From contig NZ_CAAAIM010000001.1 of assembly GCF_900639985.1 (NCBI RefSeq), positions 124,001 through 188,000 on the forward strand: a stretch of 64,000 nucleotides of DNA. Reading direction: 5' to 3'. A model generated the notes under the pieces. It had not been told where the DNA came from. It was given only the letters and a program-made list of their open reading frames with translations, and did no database searches. Below, piece after piece: positions 53,074 to 62,746 of the stretch; position 1 is the stretch's first letter; each line of letters starts with the position of its first letter. The translations under genes and the position numbers were made by a program. Source of the DNA: Legionella rowbothamii (lineage in GTDB: Bacteria; Pseudomonadota; Gammaproteobacteria; Legionellales; Legionellaceae).

Positions 53074-55647
53074 ATGCCATTGACAACAATAGATCTTATT
53101 AAAGCAGTGAAAGATAGAACAGCCGTGTCTATTGATGATCAGAAAAAAGCTCCCGATTCTATTAGCGAGGCGCGTTTTTACTTAGATTTTGTCTCTAATA
53201 AAATGAAAGAGTATGAGGAAAAAAAATATCCATCACCTCTTTATACTCACAATAAACTCTCTCTTGCTGTTGATGCGAAACGAAAAGAGGTTACTCATGT
53301 GACTTATAGAGGGGCTCCTGTTGATGAGCCAAAATATTTGCATACCTTCGCAGATAACGCCCTTATTGTTCGTAAGCTTAGTGTAATTGCCGGTATATTA
53401 AATGCTCTTGAATTTGCAAATTTAGGAGATGGATTCCTTGGTATCAATAGCGAAGCGCAATTAAAGTCGCTTCTTGAATTACTAGGTAAACAATTAAACA
53501 TTGGGGGATTACTCTTTCCTGACAAAACAGACATTAACACTTTTATAAACAACTTAGTTACTTTAATTGCGACTAAAACGAATACTGACCCTAAGCGAAT
53601 TATTAGTGATATTCGTACAGCAGAACGTTATTTTGTTGCTGATTATAAGCGTAATCAGATTCTTATTAATGAGATAAAAATTGATTCTGAAAAGTCTATT
53701 TTTCAAGTGGATCAGTATCTTGGTAATCAGCTTACTGCAGATCAAAAAAGAGAGTTTGTGAGTATTCACAAGCTACCGGAAGATAATAGGCCTCTATGGT
53801 TCAGAGGACTTTCTTCTTGGGAAAAAACTTGGCTACTCAAACATGTACCACTTACTTTAGAAGAGTCTTGGGAGGATTTTGAAAGTTTAAGTCAATCTTC
53901 AGCCATGTCCCATATCCCGGGCATACAAAATGCTCGTATGAACTCTTTAGTAACTTTTGATGGCAAGGAATACACTTTACTATCACGTAGCCTTAAAACC
54001 GGTACCATGGTTCCTTATGAATTGCATGTGGATAAAAAAGATCGAGCCTTTTATGTAAAACAAACTGCAGAACAGACTTTAGACCATCTAAGCCAAGAAG
54101 TAACCCAAGATTTTAAGCAAATTTGGGCGGGCCTGGACACTAGTGGACGACCTCGCCCTTTAATTTTTGTGCAATCACTCTTGAGCGATACCGTGATTGA
54201 TCGACTAGTTGCAACGGCGGATACGCAGTTAACAAGAGAACAAAGAAGGGCGATTCAGGAAATCAGCTTGAGTGGCACTTATCCAGAAGTAACTATTGTT
54301 AGTGGTAATGATCCAATGAATTTTTTGCGATTTGGCGATGCTTTGTCTGGAGGCTTATCCAAAAAACTTAATCGTTGGGCGCACACTGATTCTATTCTAA
54401 TGTATGGGAAGCAATTCATTGTGTATCTAGAATTAGAGCTTTCTAAAGATAGTCTTACCCCGAAGCAAACCGCTCGATTGGTTTTGATGAAGGCGGCACA
54501 GCAAGAGATTAGTAATCTGCGAGATGAGAATTTTACTAGTCAAGGAGGGGAGCGAAATTTCGTTGCTTTTAAAGCAGCGTACACCAGCATTTTTGTAGAA
54601 TCCATGGGGGGAATTGTTTCTACTAACTGTAAAAGTGGCAAGGATAGAACAGGGGTTGAAGAGCTCTATAAAAATGCGATGATATATTATTATTCAGTTT
54701 ATGGCGCTTTACCTAAATTTGATGATCAAGGAATAGCTCGCAAAAATTTTGTAGATATTTTTGTATGTCTTTTCAATAGCATGAAGGCTCAAGAAGCAGC
54801 GGCAGGGAATACACCTGGTTCTTTGGGGATGAAGCTTGATCCTACGATGCTTTGTTCGGATATTAGGACGGCGTTGCAGGCAACATATAATTTGTCTACT
54901 GAGTTAGCAAATTCTAATAAGCCTCCGATATTTATAGAAAGTGAAAAAAAATCAGTTAAATCGCGTAAAGCATCAGTATCATCATTCAGCGCGAGCACAG
55001 CCAAAGCCCTCCCACCCACAAAACAACTTGAAAAAGATGTAGCTGCTTTTGCTAAATTACATCCTGTTGCAGATAAGTTAATGCCTTTTTCTAGTTTTAG
55101 GAAAAGTATCATTGAATATGGTTCCGAAGCGGAAATGTTGACCCCATTACGGGAGCATTTTACAGAAATCCAAGACGATGTTAATGAACTGGAATTTTTA
55201 ACGGCATCTTTAATTGAATTTACAAAAGAAGTAAGGGAGTTTATTAACAGTTTTACCCTGGCTAATCCAACATGGAATGAAGAACAAAAGAGAAGCATGA
55301 AGCAACTTAATTTGCTATTACAAATAATTGCTAATGGAGAGGAGTTATTTTTTAAAAGCTATGATTTGATGAGTACCTCACAAGTACTTAAGTTTAGTAC
55401 CCTACCTAAATTGAAAACGCAGTTTGCAGAGCATAAACAGCTGCTTTTAGATGGTCGAACTAATGAAAAAACAAGTTCTAAAACAGTATCTAGTCCAAGA
55501 ATATCTGATAATCCACATACTTATTTTACCTCTCCGGGTAGTGGAAAGGTTCGAGATTTTATTAAGCAATATAATGAATTATCAAAAGAAGGAAATGCAC
55601 CTATAATTAGCCCCACCCCTGGCTCATCTGGCGCTAAAGTGAAGTGA
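53074..55647 (+). CDS. CX5R phosphoinositide-phosphatase-like protein, candidate effector
   Basis: An 857-residue protein with no signal peptide or membrane helix. Residues 517-527 read TNCKSGKDRTG, the CX5R catalytic loop (Cys519, Arg525) in the CKSGKDRTG form shared by IpgD/SopB and the Legionella phosphatases SidF and SidP. Length and the loop's position in the second half fit SidP/SidF (about 820-910). Those enzymes remove the 3-phosphate from host phosphoinositides. A Ser/Lys-rich linker (about 625-645) precedes a helical C-terminal part and a Pro/Ser/Gly tail. SidF has C-terminal membrane helices; this one has none, so it is nearer SidP. Effector delivery is inferred. Confidence 0.8.
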   Translation: MPLTTIDLIKAVKDRTAVSIDDQKKAPDSISEARFYLDFVSNKMKEYEEKKYPSPLYTHNKLSLAVDAKRKEVTHVTYRGAPVDEPKYLHTFADNALIVRKLSVIAGILNALEFANLGDGFLGINSEAQLKSLLELLGKQLNIGGLLFPDKTDINTFINNLVTLIATKTNTDPKRIISDIRTAERYFVADYKRNQILINEIKIDSEKSIFQVDQYLGNQLTADQKREFVSIHKLPEDNRPLWFRGLSSWEKTWLLKHVPLTLEESWEDFESLSQSSAMSHIPGIQNARMNSLVTFDGKEYTLLSRSLKTGTMVPYELHVDKKDRAFYVKQTAEQTLDHLSQEVTQDFKQIWAGLDTSGRPRPLIFVQSLLSDTVIDRLVATADTQLTREQRRAIQEISLSGTYPEVTIVSGNDPMNFLRFGDALSGGLSKKLNRWAHTDSILMYGKQFIVYLELELSKDSLTPKQTARLVLMKAAQQEISNLRDENFTSQGGERNFVAFKAAYTSIFVESMGGIVSTNCKSGKDRTGVEELYKNAMIYYYSVYGALPKFDDQGIARKNFVDIFVCLFNSMKAQEAAAGNTPGSLGMKLDPTMLCSDIRTALQATYNLSTELANSNKPPIFIESEKKSVKSRKASVSSFSASTAKALPPTKQLEKDVAAFAKLHPVADKLMPFSSFRKSIIEYGSEAEMLTPLREHFTEIQDDVNELEFLTASLIEFTKEVREFINSFTLANPTWNEEQKRSMKQLNLLLQIIANGEELFFKSYDLMSTSQVLKFSTLPKLKTQFAEHKQLLLDGRTNEKTSSKTVSSPRISDNPHTYFTSPGSGKVRDFIKQYNELSKEGNAPIISPTPGSSGAKVK

Positions 55648-55708
55648 GGCAATGGGTTTTGACACCATTGCCTCAAAGAATCCGAAATGAGAGCTCATAG
55701 AATGTTTA

Positions 55709-57769
55709 TCAAGTACCCAAAAGGCTCAACCACATTTGACCGCGGCTATCTTCCTCTTCAATCGTAGCTGTATTCTTGCTTAATATATGAATGTCAGGAA
55801 TAAAACTTGCTGCTAAGCTATTCTTGTTCCAGCGTTCTGCATCCCAATGTACAAAGTCCATTACTTGATAGCTTTGGGCTTTCAGTTGCTGAATGGCATA
55901 ATCGCGATTTCGCTCGTAATCTTCTTCGCTTCCTTCAATACCGTATAAAAGTTCTGAAACTTTAAATAGATAAATAGGGTTTTCTGGGGCTAATCGTGCT
56001 GCTTTTTCAAAATGAGTACGATATTCTTCACCTAAATTGAAGAATAGAATCATATCTGCGAGAATAAAATGAGCTTTTGCCAGTACTAGCTTTTGCTCTG
56101 ATTCATCAGTCATTGTTAATAACTCAATGACTCGTAGCAATGATGAACGAATTTGAGTAAAATTAGTTTGATGTGCTTCATGGTGCCTTTTTTGCTCATC
56201 AGAATCACAATCATATGTTACACCAACCTTAATTTTTGCACTTAAATAAGCTACTTGACTCATTAAACCTTTAGCTAATGCTTTTTGATGCCGCTTCTTT
56301 TCTTCATCTGTTTTGGGGAAACAGCCATCGAGTAAGCGAATTGCTTTATTGATCACTTCCAATTGGCCCTTAGCACTTTCTGCATCTGCATCAATGAGTA
56401 CTTGAGCATAAAGTCTTCTGTGAGTGTAATAAACTTCTATATAGGCCTCGGGCAGTAAAGCAGCTGCTTTTTTCTTAGCATATAGGCTGTTCAGATAGTT
56501 TTTTTCTGCTTTGTCCCATAGCTTATTTGCGCGCTCATCTGCACCTTGTTCATAAAGAGTTTCACCGATACTATCAAAATGCTGGGCTAATAGTTTTATT
56601 TGAGAAGCAGGAAATTGCATTAATTTGTGATGTTTTTCAAATAATGCGTACGCCTCCTCATATTTTTTAGTTTGTACTAAAAGAGCGAATGCTTTATCCG
56701 GATTATGCTCTGCTAGGTGTGAATCATAATGTGAAGCAAGCTCAATATTGTGTACGGTATCATTTTCTTGAAGAATATGTTGGGCCAGTTTTAATGCCAA
56801 AGGTGAATCTTGTATAACATAGCCAGTTCGTTGTTCTGCACTAAATTTTTCAAGTAGGTATTTTAGGGCTTTATCTAAGTTTGAGAGCTGATTAATCAAA
56901 TTAAAAGCTTCATCAAATTCCTTGTGTTCGAGGTGGTGTTCAATATATAAATTTAATTCCTTATTATAAGCAATAGGATCAATCTGTTTTGCTCGTTCAA
57001 GAAGTAGTTGAGCCTTGGGTTTTGCAGAGCTCAGTAAGTTTACCCCATAAAAGAACCTTCCTTTTTCAGTCTTAGCTGCTTTGATATAGTGTTCTGCCAT
57101 TTTTTGGGCATAAAGACTGGATTTAGGATATTTGTATTTGGGTGCTGCTATATGTTTTTGTAAGTGATTAAAATTCAAACTTTGCACCGATTCAAGAGTT
57201 GCTATAGTCGTCTCAACTAAGTTCACATTTTGTGGATCAAGCAAAGGAATTTCTTCTGATAAGTTCAATTCTTCTAGGGTTTGACCAAATACATAATGTG
57301 CGTAGAGATATTCGGAAGTATATGGAGCAACGAGATTATTGTAGTCCAGTATGAGCCTCTGCTGTAGGCTATGGGTAGTTTTTTGCTTTTTAGCTTTGAT
57401 GTTCGTATCTACCAGATCCAAGTAATCGGTTGGTATGGGATAATAGTGCATTTTCCTAGCAGGTGATTGGTCATAACCCCGCAGATATCCGTAGTATGCT
57501 AATTTTTCTAAACTAAATTGGACTTTTTCTGTTTGACAGTGATTGTTAAGACCAAGCCAACCTTTAAAACTTTGAAACGCATACATAAACCAGTTGGTTG
57601 GTTCTATTACATAGCCATTGGTATATATGTATTTACTTTTGGTTAATAAATTCCAATGTTGAGAATATTGGGCCTCATTATGTTGAAAGGGAATGATATC
57701 AGGATAATATACAAGATGGCTCAATAAATATTGTGGAAGTTTAAAAAGCAAATCATGGCGAATTGACAT
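55709..57769 (-). CDS. Large TPR-like helical protein, candidate effector
   Basis: About 686 residues from the ATG at 57769, which has a GAGAGGG site nine bases upstream; an ATG at 57787 is in frame. The protein is soluble and helical, with irregular TPR/Sel1-like units from about 240 onward (FDEAFNLINQLSNLDKALKY, YEEAYALFEKHHKLM). The N-terminal 200 residues are rich in Tyr and His with no motif. It faces the CX5R gene across 61 bp. No housekeeping family is recognised; similar TPR proteins are common among Legionella effectors. Confidence 0.6.
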   Translation of the reverse strand: MSIRHDLLFKLPQYLLSHLVYYPDIIPFQHNEAQYSQHWNLLTKSKYIYTNGYVIEPTNWFMYAFQSFKGWLGLNNHCQTEKVQFSLEKLAYYGYLRGYDQSPARKMHYYPIPTDYLDLVDTNIKAKKQKTTHSLQQRLILDYNNLVAPYTSEYLYAHYVFGQTLEELNLSEEIPLLDPQNVNLVETTIATLESVQSLNFNHLQKHIAAPKYKYPKSSLYAQKMAEHYIKAAKTEKGRFFYGVNLLSSAKPKAQLLLERAKQIDPIAYNKELNLYIEHHLEHKEFDEAFNLINQLSNLDKALKYLLEKFSAEQRTGYVIQDSPLALKLAQHILQENDTVHNIELASHYDSHLAEHNPDKAFALLVQTKKYEEAYALFEKHHKLMQFPASQIKLLAQHFDSIGETLYEQGADERANKLWDKAEKNYLNSLYAKKKAAALLPEAYIEVYYTHRRLYAQVLIDADAESAKGQLEVINKAIRLLDGCFPKTDEEKKRHQKALAKGLMSQVAYLSAKIKVGVTYDCDSDEQKRHHEAHQTNFTQIRSSLLRVIELLTMTDESEQKLVLAKAHFILADMILFFNLGEEYRTHFEKAARLAPENPIYLFKVSELLYGIEGSEEDYERNRDYAIQQLKAQSYQVMDFVHWDAERWNKNSLAASFIPDIHILSKNTATIEEEDSRGQMWLSLLGT

Positions 57770-57970
57770 AATAGCATGCCCTCTCATGTGTCATTTAGGT
57801 CAAAAAGAGGTCTGATTATATGTTTTTTGCTAGCTTCATTGCAATTCTTATTATCTTATTTAAGATGATAAAGATTCCGATGTTTTATGATATCTTACAA
57901 ATAATGTTTTCGCAGGGTATATTGTGACGTGTCATATCACAAGTAAATCACTTATTAATCAGAGATATAG

Positions 57971-58705
57971 ATGGAATTTTTAGATATTATTACGAGTTTA
58001 ATTGTGCTAGTGATCCTAGAAGTTGTCTTAGGAATTGACAACCTGGTGATTCTCTCCATTTTGACGGAAAAACTTCCTGCTCATCAACGAAAAAAAGCAC
58101 GGCGTTGGGGGCTTACTTTTTCCTGGGTAACACGATTAATGTTACTGGCATTAGCAGTCAACTTGATTCGCTTGACTAGACCCTTAATTACGATTAGCCA
58201 GCTTTCTCTTTCAATGCGTGATATATTTCTAATCCTTGGTGGCGCATTTTTAATTTGGAAGGCCACGGACGAAATTCATCAGGACGTGGTAGCTGAAGAG
58301 ATTGATGAGTCAGATCAAAGGACGATGACTCCGGCCAAGGCAAGTTTTAACATCGTGATTTTTCAAGTTGCGCTCATGGACATTATTTTCTCCTTAGATA
58401 GCGTATTGACGGCGGTCGGGCTAACTTCGCGGTTTTGGGTTATGGCTTTTGCAATTACTTTCGCCATTTTAATTATGATTTTTGCCAGCGAATGGGTTAG
58501 CGCATTTATAAAAAAACACCCAACCATTAAAATGTTGGCTTTAAGTTATTTAATTTTGATTGGCATGGTACTTGTTGCTGATGGACTTTCCTTTCATATC
58601 CCACGTGGGTATCTCTACTTTGCAATGGGATTTTCATTAGCTGTAGAATCTTTAAATTTAATCAAACGCTCTCGGAAAAGAGGCAAAAAAACTTCAGGAC
58701 GTTAA
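57971..58705 (+). CDS. TerC-family membrane protein
   Basis: A 244-residue protein with about seven membrane helices and the two TerC signatures: GIDNLVILSILTEKLP (about 22-37), with acidic residues inside the helix, and MDIIFSLDSVLTAVGL (about 139-154). The family is proposed to move metal ions (Mn, Ca) or to protect against tellurite. It precedes hemJ by three bases, so the two are cotranscribed. Confidence 0.9.
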   Translation: MEFLDIITSLIVLVILEVVLGIDNLVILSILTEKLPAHQRKKARRWGLTFSWVTRLMLLALAVNLIRLTRPLITISQLSLSMRDIFLILGGAFLIWKATDEIHQDVVAEEIDESDQRTMTPAKASFNIVIFQVALMDIIFSLDSVLTAVGLTSRFWVMAFAITFAILIMIFASEWVSAFIKKHPTIKMLALSYLILIGMVLVADGLSFHIPRGYLYFAMGFSLAVESLNLIKRSRKRGKKTSGR

Positions 58706-58708
58706 TTT

Positions 58709-59125
58709 ATGTTATATGTTAAAGCTTTTCATATTATTGCCATGGTGGCTTGGTTTGCTGGCCTATTTTATCTACCACGATTATTTGTTTATCATGTTGA
58801 CACACAGGATGAGATCAGTAATGAGCGCTTTAAAATTATGGAGCGGCGTTTGTATTATGGAATCACCTGGCCTGCCGCGATTCTAACGACAGCACTTGGG
58901 GTATGGCTATTAAGTTACAACCCCAGTTACTATTTGAAAGCAGGGTGGATGCATGCGAAATTGACTTTAGTGATAATTTTATGGGGTTATCATCTATTGT
59001 GCGGGCACTATCGAAAGGCCTTTGCTCTGGGTAAAAATCAAAAAAGCTCCCGTTTCTTTCGTATTTATAATGAAGTGCCAACGTTGTTATTACTAGGAAT
59101 TGTTTTATTTGTGGTAGTGAAGTAA
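58709..59125 (+). CDS. hemJ: Protoporphyrinogen oxidase HemJ
   Basis: A 138-residue membrane protein of the HemJ (UPF0093) family: FHIIAMVAWFAGLFYLPRLF (about 7-26) and WMHAKLTLVIILWGYH (about 80-95), with the conserved His and Lys. HemJ oxidises protoporphyrinogen IX in the heme pathway and is used instead of HemG or HemY. hemL, another heme gene, lies 0.4 kb on. Cotranscribed with terC. Confidence 0.9.
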   Translation: MLYVKAFHIIAMVAWFAGLFYLPRLFVYHVDTQDEISNERFKIMERRLYYGITWPAAILTTALGVWLLSYNPSYYLKAGWMHAKLTLVIILWGYHLLCGHYRKAFALGKNQKSSRFFRIYNEVPTLLLLGIVLFVVVK

Positions 59126-59193
59126 CCAGTCTATTCGATTTGTAGGTGGGACCCATGGTTCCAGATTCAGGATTTTGGTATGGTTCAATGTTC

Positions 59194-59214
59194 GGTTGGG
59201 CAATGTGCCCAACC
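59194..59214. repeat. Palindromic repeat, GGTTGGGC family
   Basis: GGTTGGGC (59194-59201) and GCCCAACC (59207-59214) form a perfect 8-bp stem with loop AATGT, between convergent hemJ and the rubredoxin gene. Confidence 0.8.
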
Positions 59215-59241
59215 TACAGCATAGCGCCGCCCAAGCAGTGC

Positions 59242-59418
59242 TTAATCCATTTCCACCATATCAAAATCTTCTTTACCTGCGCCACAATCAGGGCAAAACC
59301 AGTTTTCGGGTACATCTTCCCAGCGAGTGCCTGGCTCAATGCCATCCTCAGGCCAACCTTCGGCTTCGTCATAGATGAATCCGCAAATAACACAGATATA
59401 TTTTTTATATTCTTGCAT
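59242..59418 (-). CDS. rubA: Rubredoxin
   Basis: A 58-residue protein with two CxxC iron-binding pairs (Cys9/Cys12 in CVICG and Cys42/Cys45 in CPDCG) and the typical [19 protein letters not shown] segment. It carries electrons, often to alkane hydroxylase or in oxygen detoxification. An ATG two codons upstream is in frame. Divergent from hemL. Confidence 0.95.
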   Translation of the reverse strand: MQEYKKYICVICGFIYDEAEGWPEDGIEPGTRWEDVPENWFCPDCGAGKEDFDMVEMD

Positions 59419-59555
59419 AATCATTGATACTCATAAAAAAATGTGTAATTTATCGGCTGGAGGCTTAGATGTAAAGCGAAACTTTATTAGTCAAGGTCTT
59501 TTTGCCAAATTCCATATTTGATTGTAGTATACCGGCAAAAATTATGGAGACTTTT

Positions 59556-60845
59556 ATGACCCGCTCATCTGATCTATTCCACAAGGCCCAAACTCTCATC
59601 CCAGGAGGGGTTAACTCTCCGGTACGTGCATTTAAAGGGGTTGGTGGTGATCCTATTTTCTTCAAACAGGGGAAAGGCGCTTATCTTATTGATGAAGATA
59701 ATAAGGAATACATTGATTATGTAGGCTCATGGGGACCGCTAATTTTAGGACATTGTCATCCTGCTGTAATTGATGCAGTAACTGAAGTTCTGCATAGTGG
59801 AATGAGCTTTGGTGCACCCACCGCGCTTGAAGTGCAATTAGCAGAAAAAATTATTTCGTTAATTCCTTCTGTTGAAAAAGTACGTATGGTGAATTCAGGT
59901 ACTGAAGCTACTATGACGGCAATCAGACTTGCTCGTGGGGTTACTGGTAAAAACAAATTTATTAAGTTCAATGGTTGCTACCATGGCCATAGCGACAGTT
60001 TATTAGTTAAAGCAGGCTCGGGACTTTTAACCTTGGGCATTCCCGCAACGCCAGGAATTCCCCAAAGCGTTACAGAGCATACTTTAACCGCGGATTTTAA
60101 TAATTTAGAGCAGACTGCAGCTCTATTTGCAAAATATCCCAATGACATTGCTGCTATTATTTTAGAGCCTGTTGCTGGAAATATGGGCTTTGTATTGCCA
60201 GAACCAGATTTTCTGAAGGGTTTACGTGAATTATGCGATCAATATAACGCCTTACTTATTTTTGATGAAGTCATGACGGGCTTTAGAGTTGGATTACATG
60301 GTGCTCAAGGCGTTTTTGGCATTAAACCTGATCTCACTACGTTAGGTAAAGTTATTGGTGGAGGTATGCCTGTTGGAGCTTTAGGCGGACGTGCGGAGAT
60401 TATGGCTCGTTTAGCTCCAGAGGGACCTGTATACCAAGCAGGAACACTTTCAGGTAATCCCTTAGCTATGGCTGCTGGTTTGGCGACCTTAAGTGAAATT
60501 GAAAAACCAGGTTTTTTTGATGCTCTAAGTCGTACTACACAGAATTTAGCCCAAGCATTAGCTACGGCTGCAGAAGCTGCAAAAATTCCATTATTTACTG
60601 CCTCCTTAGGCGGCATGTTTGGTTTCTGTTTTACAGAGAAAAAGCATATAGCTGATTATGCGGATATTGCTGCTTCGGATGAAGTTTTGTTTAAGAAGTT
60701 TTATCATGCTATGTTAGATAAAGGTGTTTATTTTGCTCCGTCAATGTATGAGGCCGGATTTGTGTCCATTGCTCATGGTGAACGTGAGATTGCTAAAACA
60801 CAGGAAGCTGCGGAGCAGATTTTACGTAGCTTGGCTAAGATTTAG
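59556..60845 (+). CDS. hemL: Glutamate-1-semialdehyde 2,1-aminomutase
   Basis: A 429-residue PLP enzyme that makes 5-aminolevulinate for heme. The PLP Lys265 lies in [12 protein letters not shown], the same number as in E. coli. The ATG at 59556 ([12 protein letters not shown]) has a GGAG site; an ATG four codons earlier is less likely. Confidence 0.97.
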   Translation: MTRSSDLFHKAQTLIPGGVNSPVRAFKGVGGDPIFFKQGKGAYLIDEDNKEYIDYVGSWGPLILGHCHPAVIDAVTEVLHSGMSFGAPTALEVQLAEKIISLIPSVEKVRMVNSGTEATMTAIRLARGVTGKNKFIKFNGCYHGHSDSLLVKAGSGLLTLGIPATPGIPQSVTEHTLTADFNNLEQTAALFAKYPNDIAAIILEPVAGNMGFVLPEPDFLKGLRELCDQYNALLIFDEVMTGFRVGLHGAQGVFGIKPDLTTLGKVIGGGMPVGALGGRAEIMARLAPEGPVYQAGTLSGNPLAMAAGLATLSEIEKPGFFDALSRTTQNLAQALATAAEAAKIPLFTASLGGMFGFCFTEKKHIADYADIAASDEVLFKKFYHAMLDKGVYFAPSMYEAGFVSIAHGEREIAKTQEAAEQILRSLAKI

Positions 60846-60869
60846 CGTTATTCCTTTATGTTTTTAAGT

Positions 60870-60894
60870 GTATCCTGGTTGCTTGCAACGATAC
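60870..60894. repeat. Degenerate AGCCTGGTTGC-family palindrome
   Basis: GTAT (60870-60873) and GTTGC (60878-60882) pair with GCAAC (60885-60889) and ATAC (60891-60894). The CCTG part has lost its partner. It lies 25 bp after the hemL stop. Confidence 0.6.
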
Positions 60895-60927
60895 GGAAAA
60901 CAAGGAAATTTTGCATGGCTTGTAGAT

Positions 60928-60944
60928 TTGGGCCTATGGCCCAA
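60928..60944. repeat. TTGGGCC hairpin, GGTTGGGC family
   Basis: TTGGGCC (60928-60934) and GGCCCAA (60938-60944) form a perfect 7-bp stem with loop TAT, downstream of hemL. Confidence 0.7.
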
Positions 60945-61207
60945 CATTTAGTTTGCATCTAGCTCAATGCATAAATCAGGATTCGACCTGTATTATGCTG
61001 GGCTAATACGGGCTACGGTTCCTAGCTGCTTGCAACTAATGCCGCTTTCTTAAGTTTTTTTGCCAAATAATTCGGTCTTCTATAAGCCATGCAAAACTTT
61101 TTACAAACCCATTTCATGCAATATCTAGGCCAATTTTCCCTGCTCAAAATAAATTTTTAAAATACTAGACAGCTATTTTTCCCCATGTCATAGTGATTTT
61201 ACGTTTT

Positions 61208-62746
61208 ATGCTTGAAAGGACGGGCATCTTGAATAGAAAAAAGGATTTATTTAGTTCTATGCCAGAGGGTATTCTTGCCCTTTTTGCTATGCAGATAGTT
61301 TCTACCTTAAGCTTTAGTGTTTTGTATTCAACTTTAGTTTTATACATGGAAGGTAAATTAGGCATACAAGTCAGTTCTGCGCACAGCGTTATGGGCGTTT
61401 TTGTCGCGTTCAACTATGGTCTGCATCTACTTGGCGGCCTATGGGGCGGACGCTTATTGTCTAACCGCGCCTTATTTTGCGTTGGTATGGTTCTTCAAGT
61501 TATTGGCTGTGTTTTATTATCATTTTGTGATGTAAGCTTACTTTATTACGGTTTAGCTGCATTTCTATCGGGATCAGGTCTAAACGTAACCTGCATTAAT
61601 TGCATGCTGACCCAACGATTTACTCCTGAGGATAGCCAACGTGAATCGGCATTTTTAATGAATTATGCGGGTATGAATATTGGTTTTTTTGTTGGTTTTA
61701 GCTTAAGTGGTGTGTTTCAGTTAAGCCAAAATTATGAGCGTCTTTTCTTGTTAAGCAGTTTGGGAAATCTAGCTGCATTAATGATTTGTTTATACTGCTG
61801 GAATCAATTGGCAGATCGTGAAACACAGTACTCTCTAAAAGATAAAGCAGAACAGAAAAAATCAAATGTCTTGGGGATGTTATTAATCCTTGCACTTCCT
61901 GTTGCGTTAAGCCAATTACTACAAAATGCCGAATGGGCAAAAAAGTTGGTTTTATTAACAGGCATATTGATGGTTGGTGTTATTGTTTATCTTGCAAAGC
62001 AACAAGAAACCAAAATTGCCCAAGATAAAATGCTCGCTTTTGTTGTATTGATGGTTGTTGGGACTATTTTCTGGATGCTCTATCATGTTGCGCCCATGGG
62101 GCTGACAACTTTTATCGATCATAATGTTCAAAGACAATTTGCTGGCTGGATTATCCCCCCACAATGGTTTCAAAATATTAATACAGTTTGCATTGTTATT
62201 GGAGGGCCTTTACTCGGAGTCATTCTGCACAGGATGCGGAAAAAAGGAATCCAAGTAAATATTCCTACCCAGTTTGCAATTGCCTTATTTTGTATCGGCT
62301 TTGCCTTCATTGTATTACCGATTGGAATTGCTTATGCAAATGATCTAGGTTTAGTTAATCCTTCATGGATTTTTCTATGTTATGTCTTACAAAGTATTGG
62401 GGAGCTTTTAATTTCCCCAATTGGTTATGCTATGATTGGCTATTTGGCACCTACATCATTACAAGGTATGATGATGGGTATGTGGATGCTAACTTCAGGT
62501 ATTGGAGGAACTTTATCCAGCTACAGTTCCAATTGGATGATAGCCGGACAAAGCAGTGTTTCTCCATTAGCAACGAATAGTGGCTACAGTTACGTATTTT
62601 TAATGTTAGGCTTATTTGCAGTGGCTTCTGCGGTGATTTTGTCTGTGCTAGTTCCTAAATTACGCGCCTTAATCAAAGAAAACGGGGAATCTGGATTGCA
62701 AGAAGCTAAAGCTTTGGTTTCTGAACGAGTGGTTGTATGTGAGTAA
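61208..62746 (+). CDS. Major-facilitator / POT-family peptide transporter
   Basis: A protein of about 512 residues with 12-14 membrane helices of the MFS fold, most like proton-dependent oligopeptide transporters. It starts [19 protein letters not shown] and holds a long internal segment near 200-235. Starts are uncertain: ATG 61208, GTG 61193, or the TTG at 61229, which has the best ribosome site (AAAGGA). It would import peptides or amino acids, the main carbon source of Legionella. Its end overlaps the start of mnmC by eight bases. Confidence 0.8.
   Translation: MLERTGILNRKKDLFSSMPEGILALFAMQIVSTLSFSVLYSTLVLYMEGKLGIQVSSAHSVMGVFVAFNYGLHLLGGLWGGRLLSNRALFCVGMVLQVIGCVLLSFCDVSLLYYGLAAFLSGSGLNVTCINCMLTQRFTPEDSQRESAFLMNYAGMNIGFFVGFSLSGVFQLSQNYERLFLLSSLGNLAALMICLYCWNQLADRETQYSLKDKAEQKKSNVLGMLLILALPVALSQLLQNAEWAKKLVLLTGILMVGVIVYLAKQQETKIAQDKMLAFVVLMVVGTIFWMLYHVAPMGLTTFIDHNVQRQFAGWIIPPQWFQNINTVCIVIGGPLLGVILHRMRKKGIQVNIPTQFAIALFCIGFAFIVLPIGIAYANDLGLVNPSWIFLCYVLQSIGELLISPIGYAMIGYLAPTSLQGMMMGMWMLTSGIGGTLSSYSSNWMIAGQSSVSPLATNSGYSYVFLMLGLFAVASAVILSVLVPKLRALIKENGESGLQEAKALVSERVVVCE

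Larger units (their letters stand above)
60846..61207. other. Intergenic region with several decayed palindromes, 362 bp
   Basis: No gene is seen. It holds a degenerate copy of the AGCCTGGTTGC family (60870-60894), a GGGCC hairpin (60928-60944), and half-sites of both families near 60993 (TGCTGGGCTAAT) and 61024 (AGCTGCTTGCAACT). The right part has no clear promoter. Confidence 0.6.

Noticed and set aside
54789..55298. 169-codon frame antisense to the CX5R gene
   Set aside because: Low-complexity Ser/Leu translation with no start signal; the sense frame is continuous and carries the motif.
59146..59427. Plus-strand frames over the rubredoxin gene
   Set aside because: The minus strand encodes an unmistakable rubredoxin with four Cys ligands; the plus frames are shadows.
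2233..60944. The dispersed palindromes as a CRISPR array or IS ends
   Set aside because: They are single hairpins far apart, without regular spacers, target duplications or a transposase gene.
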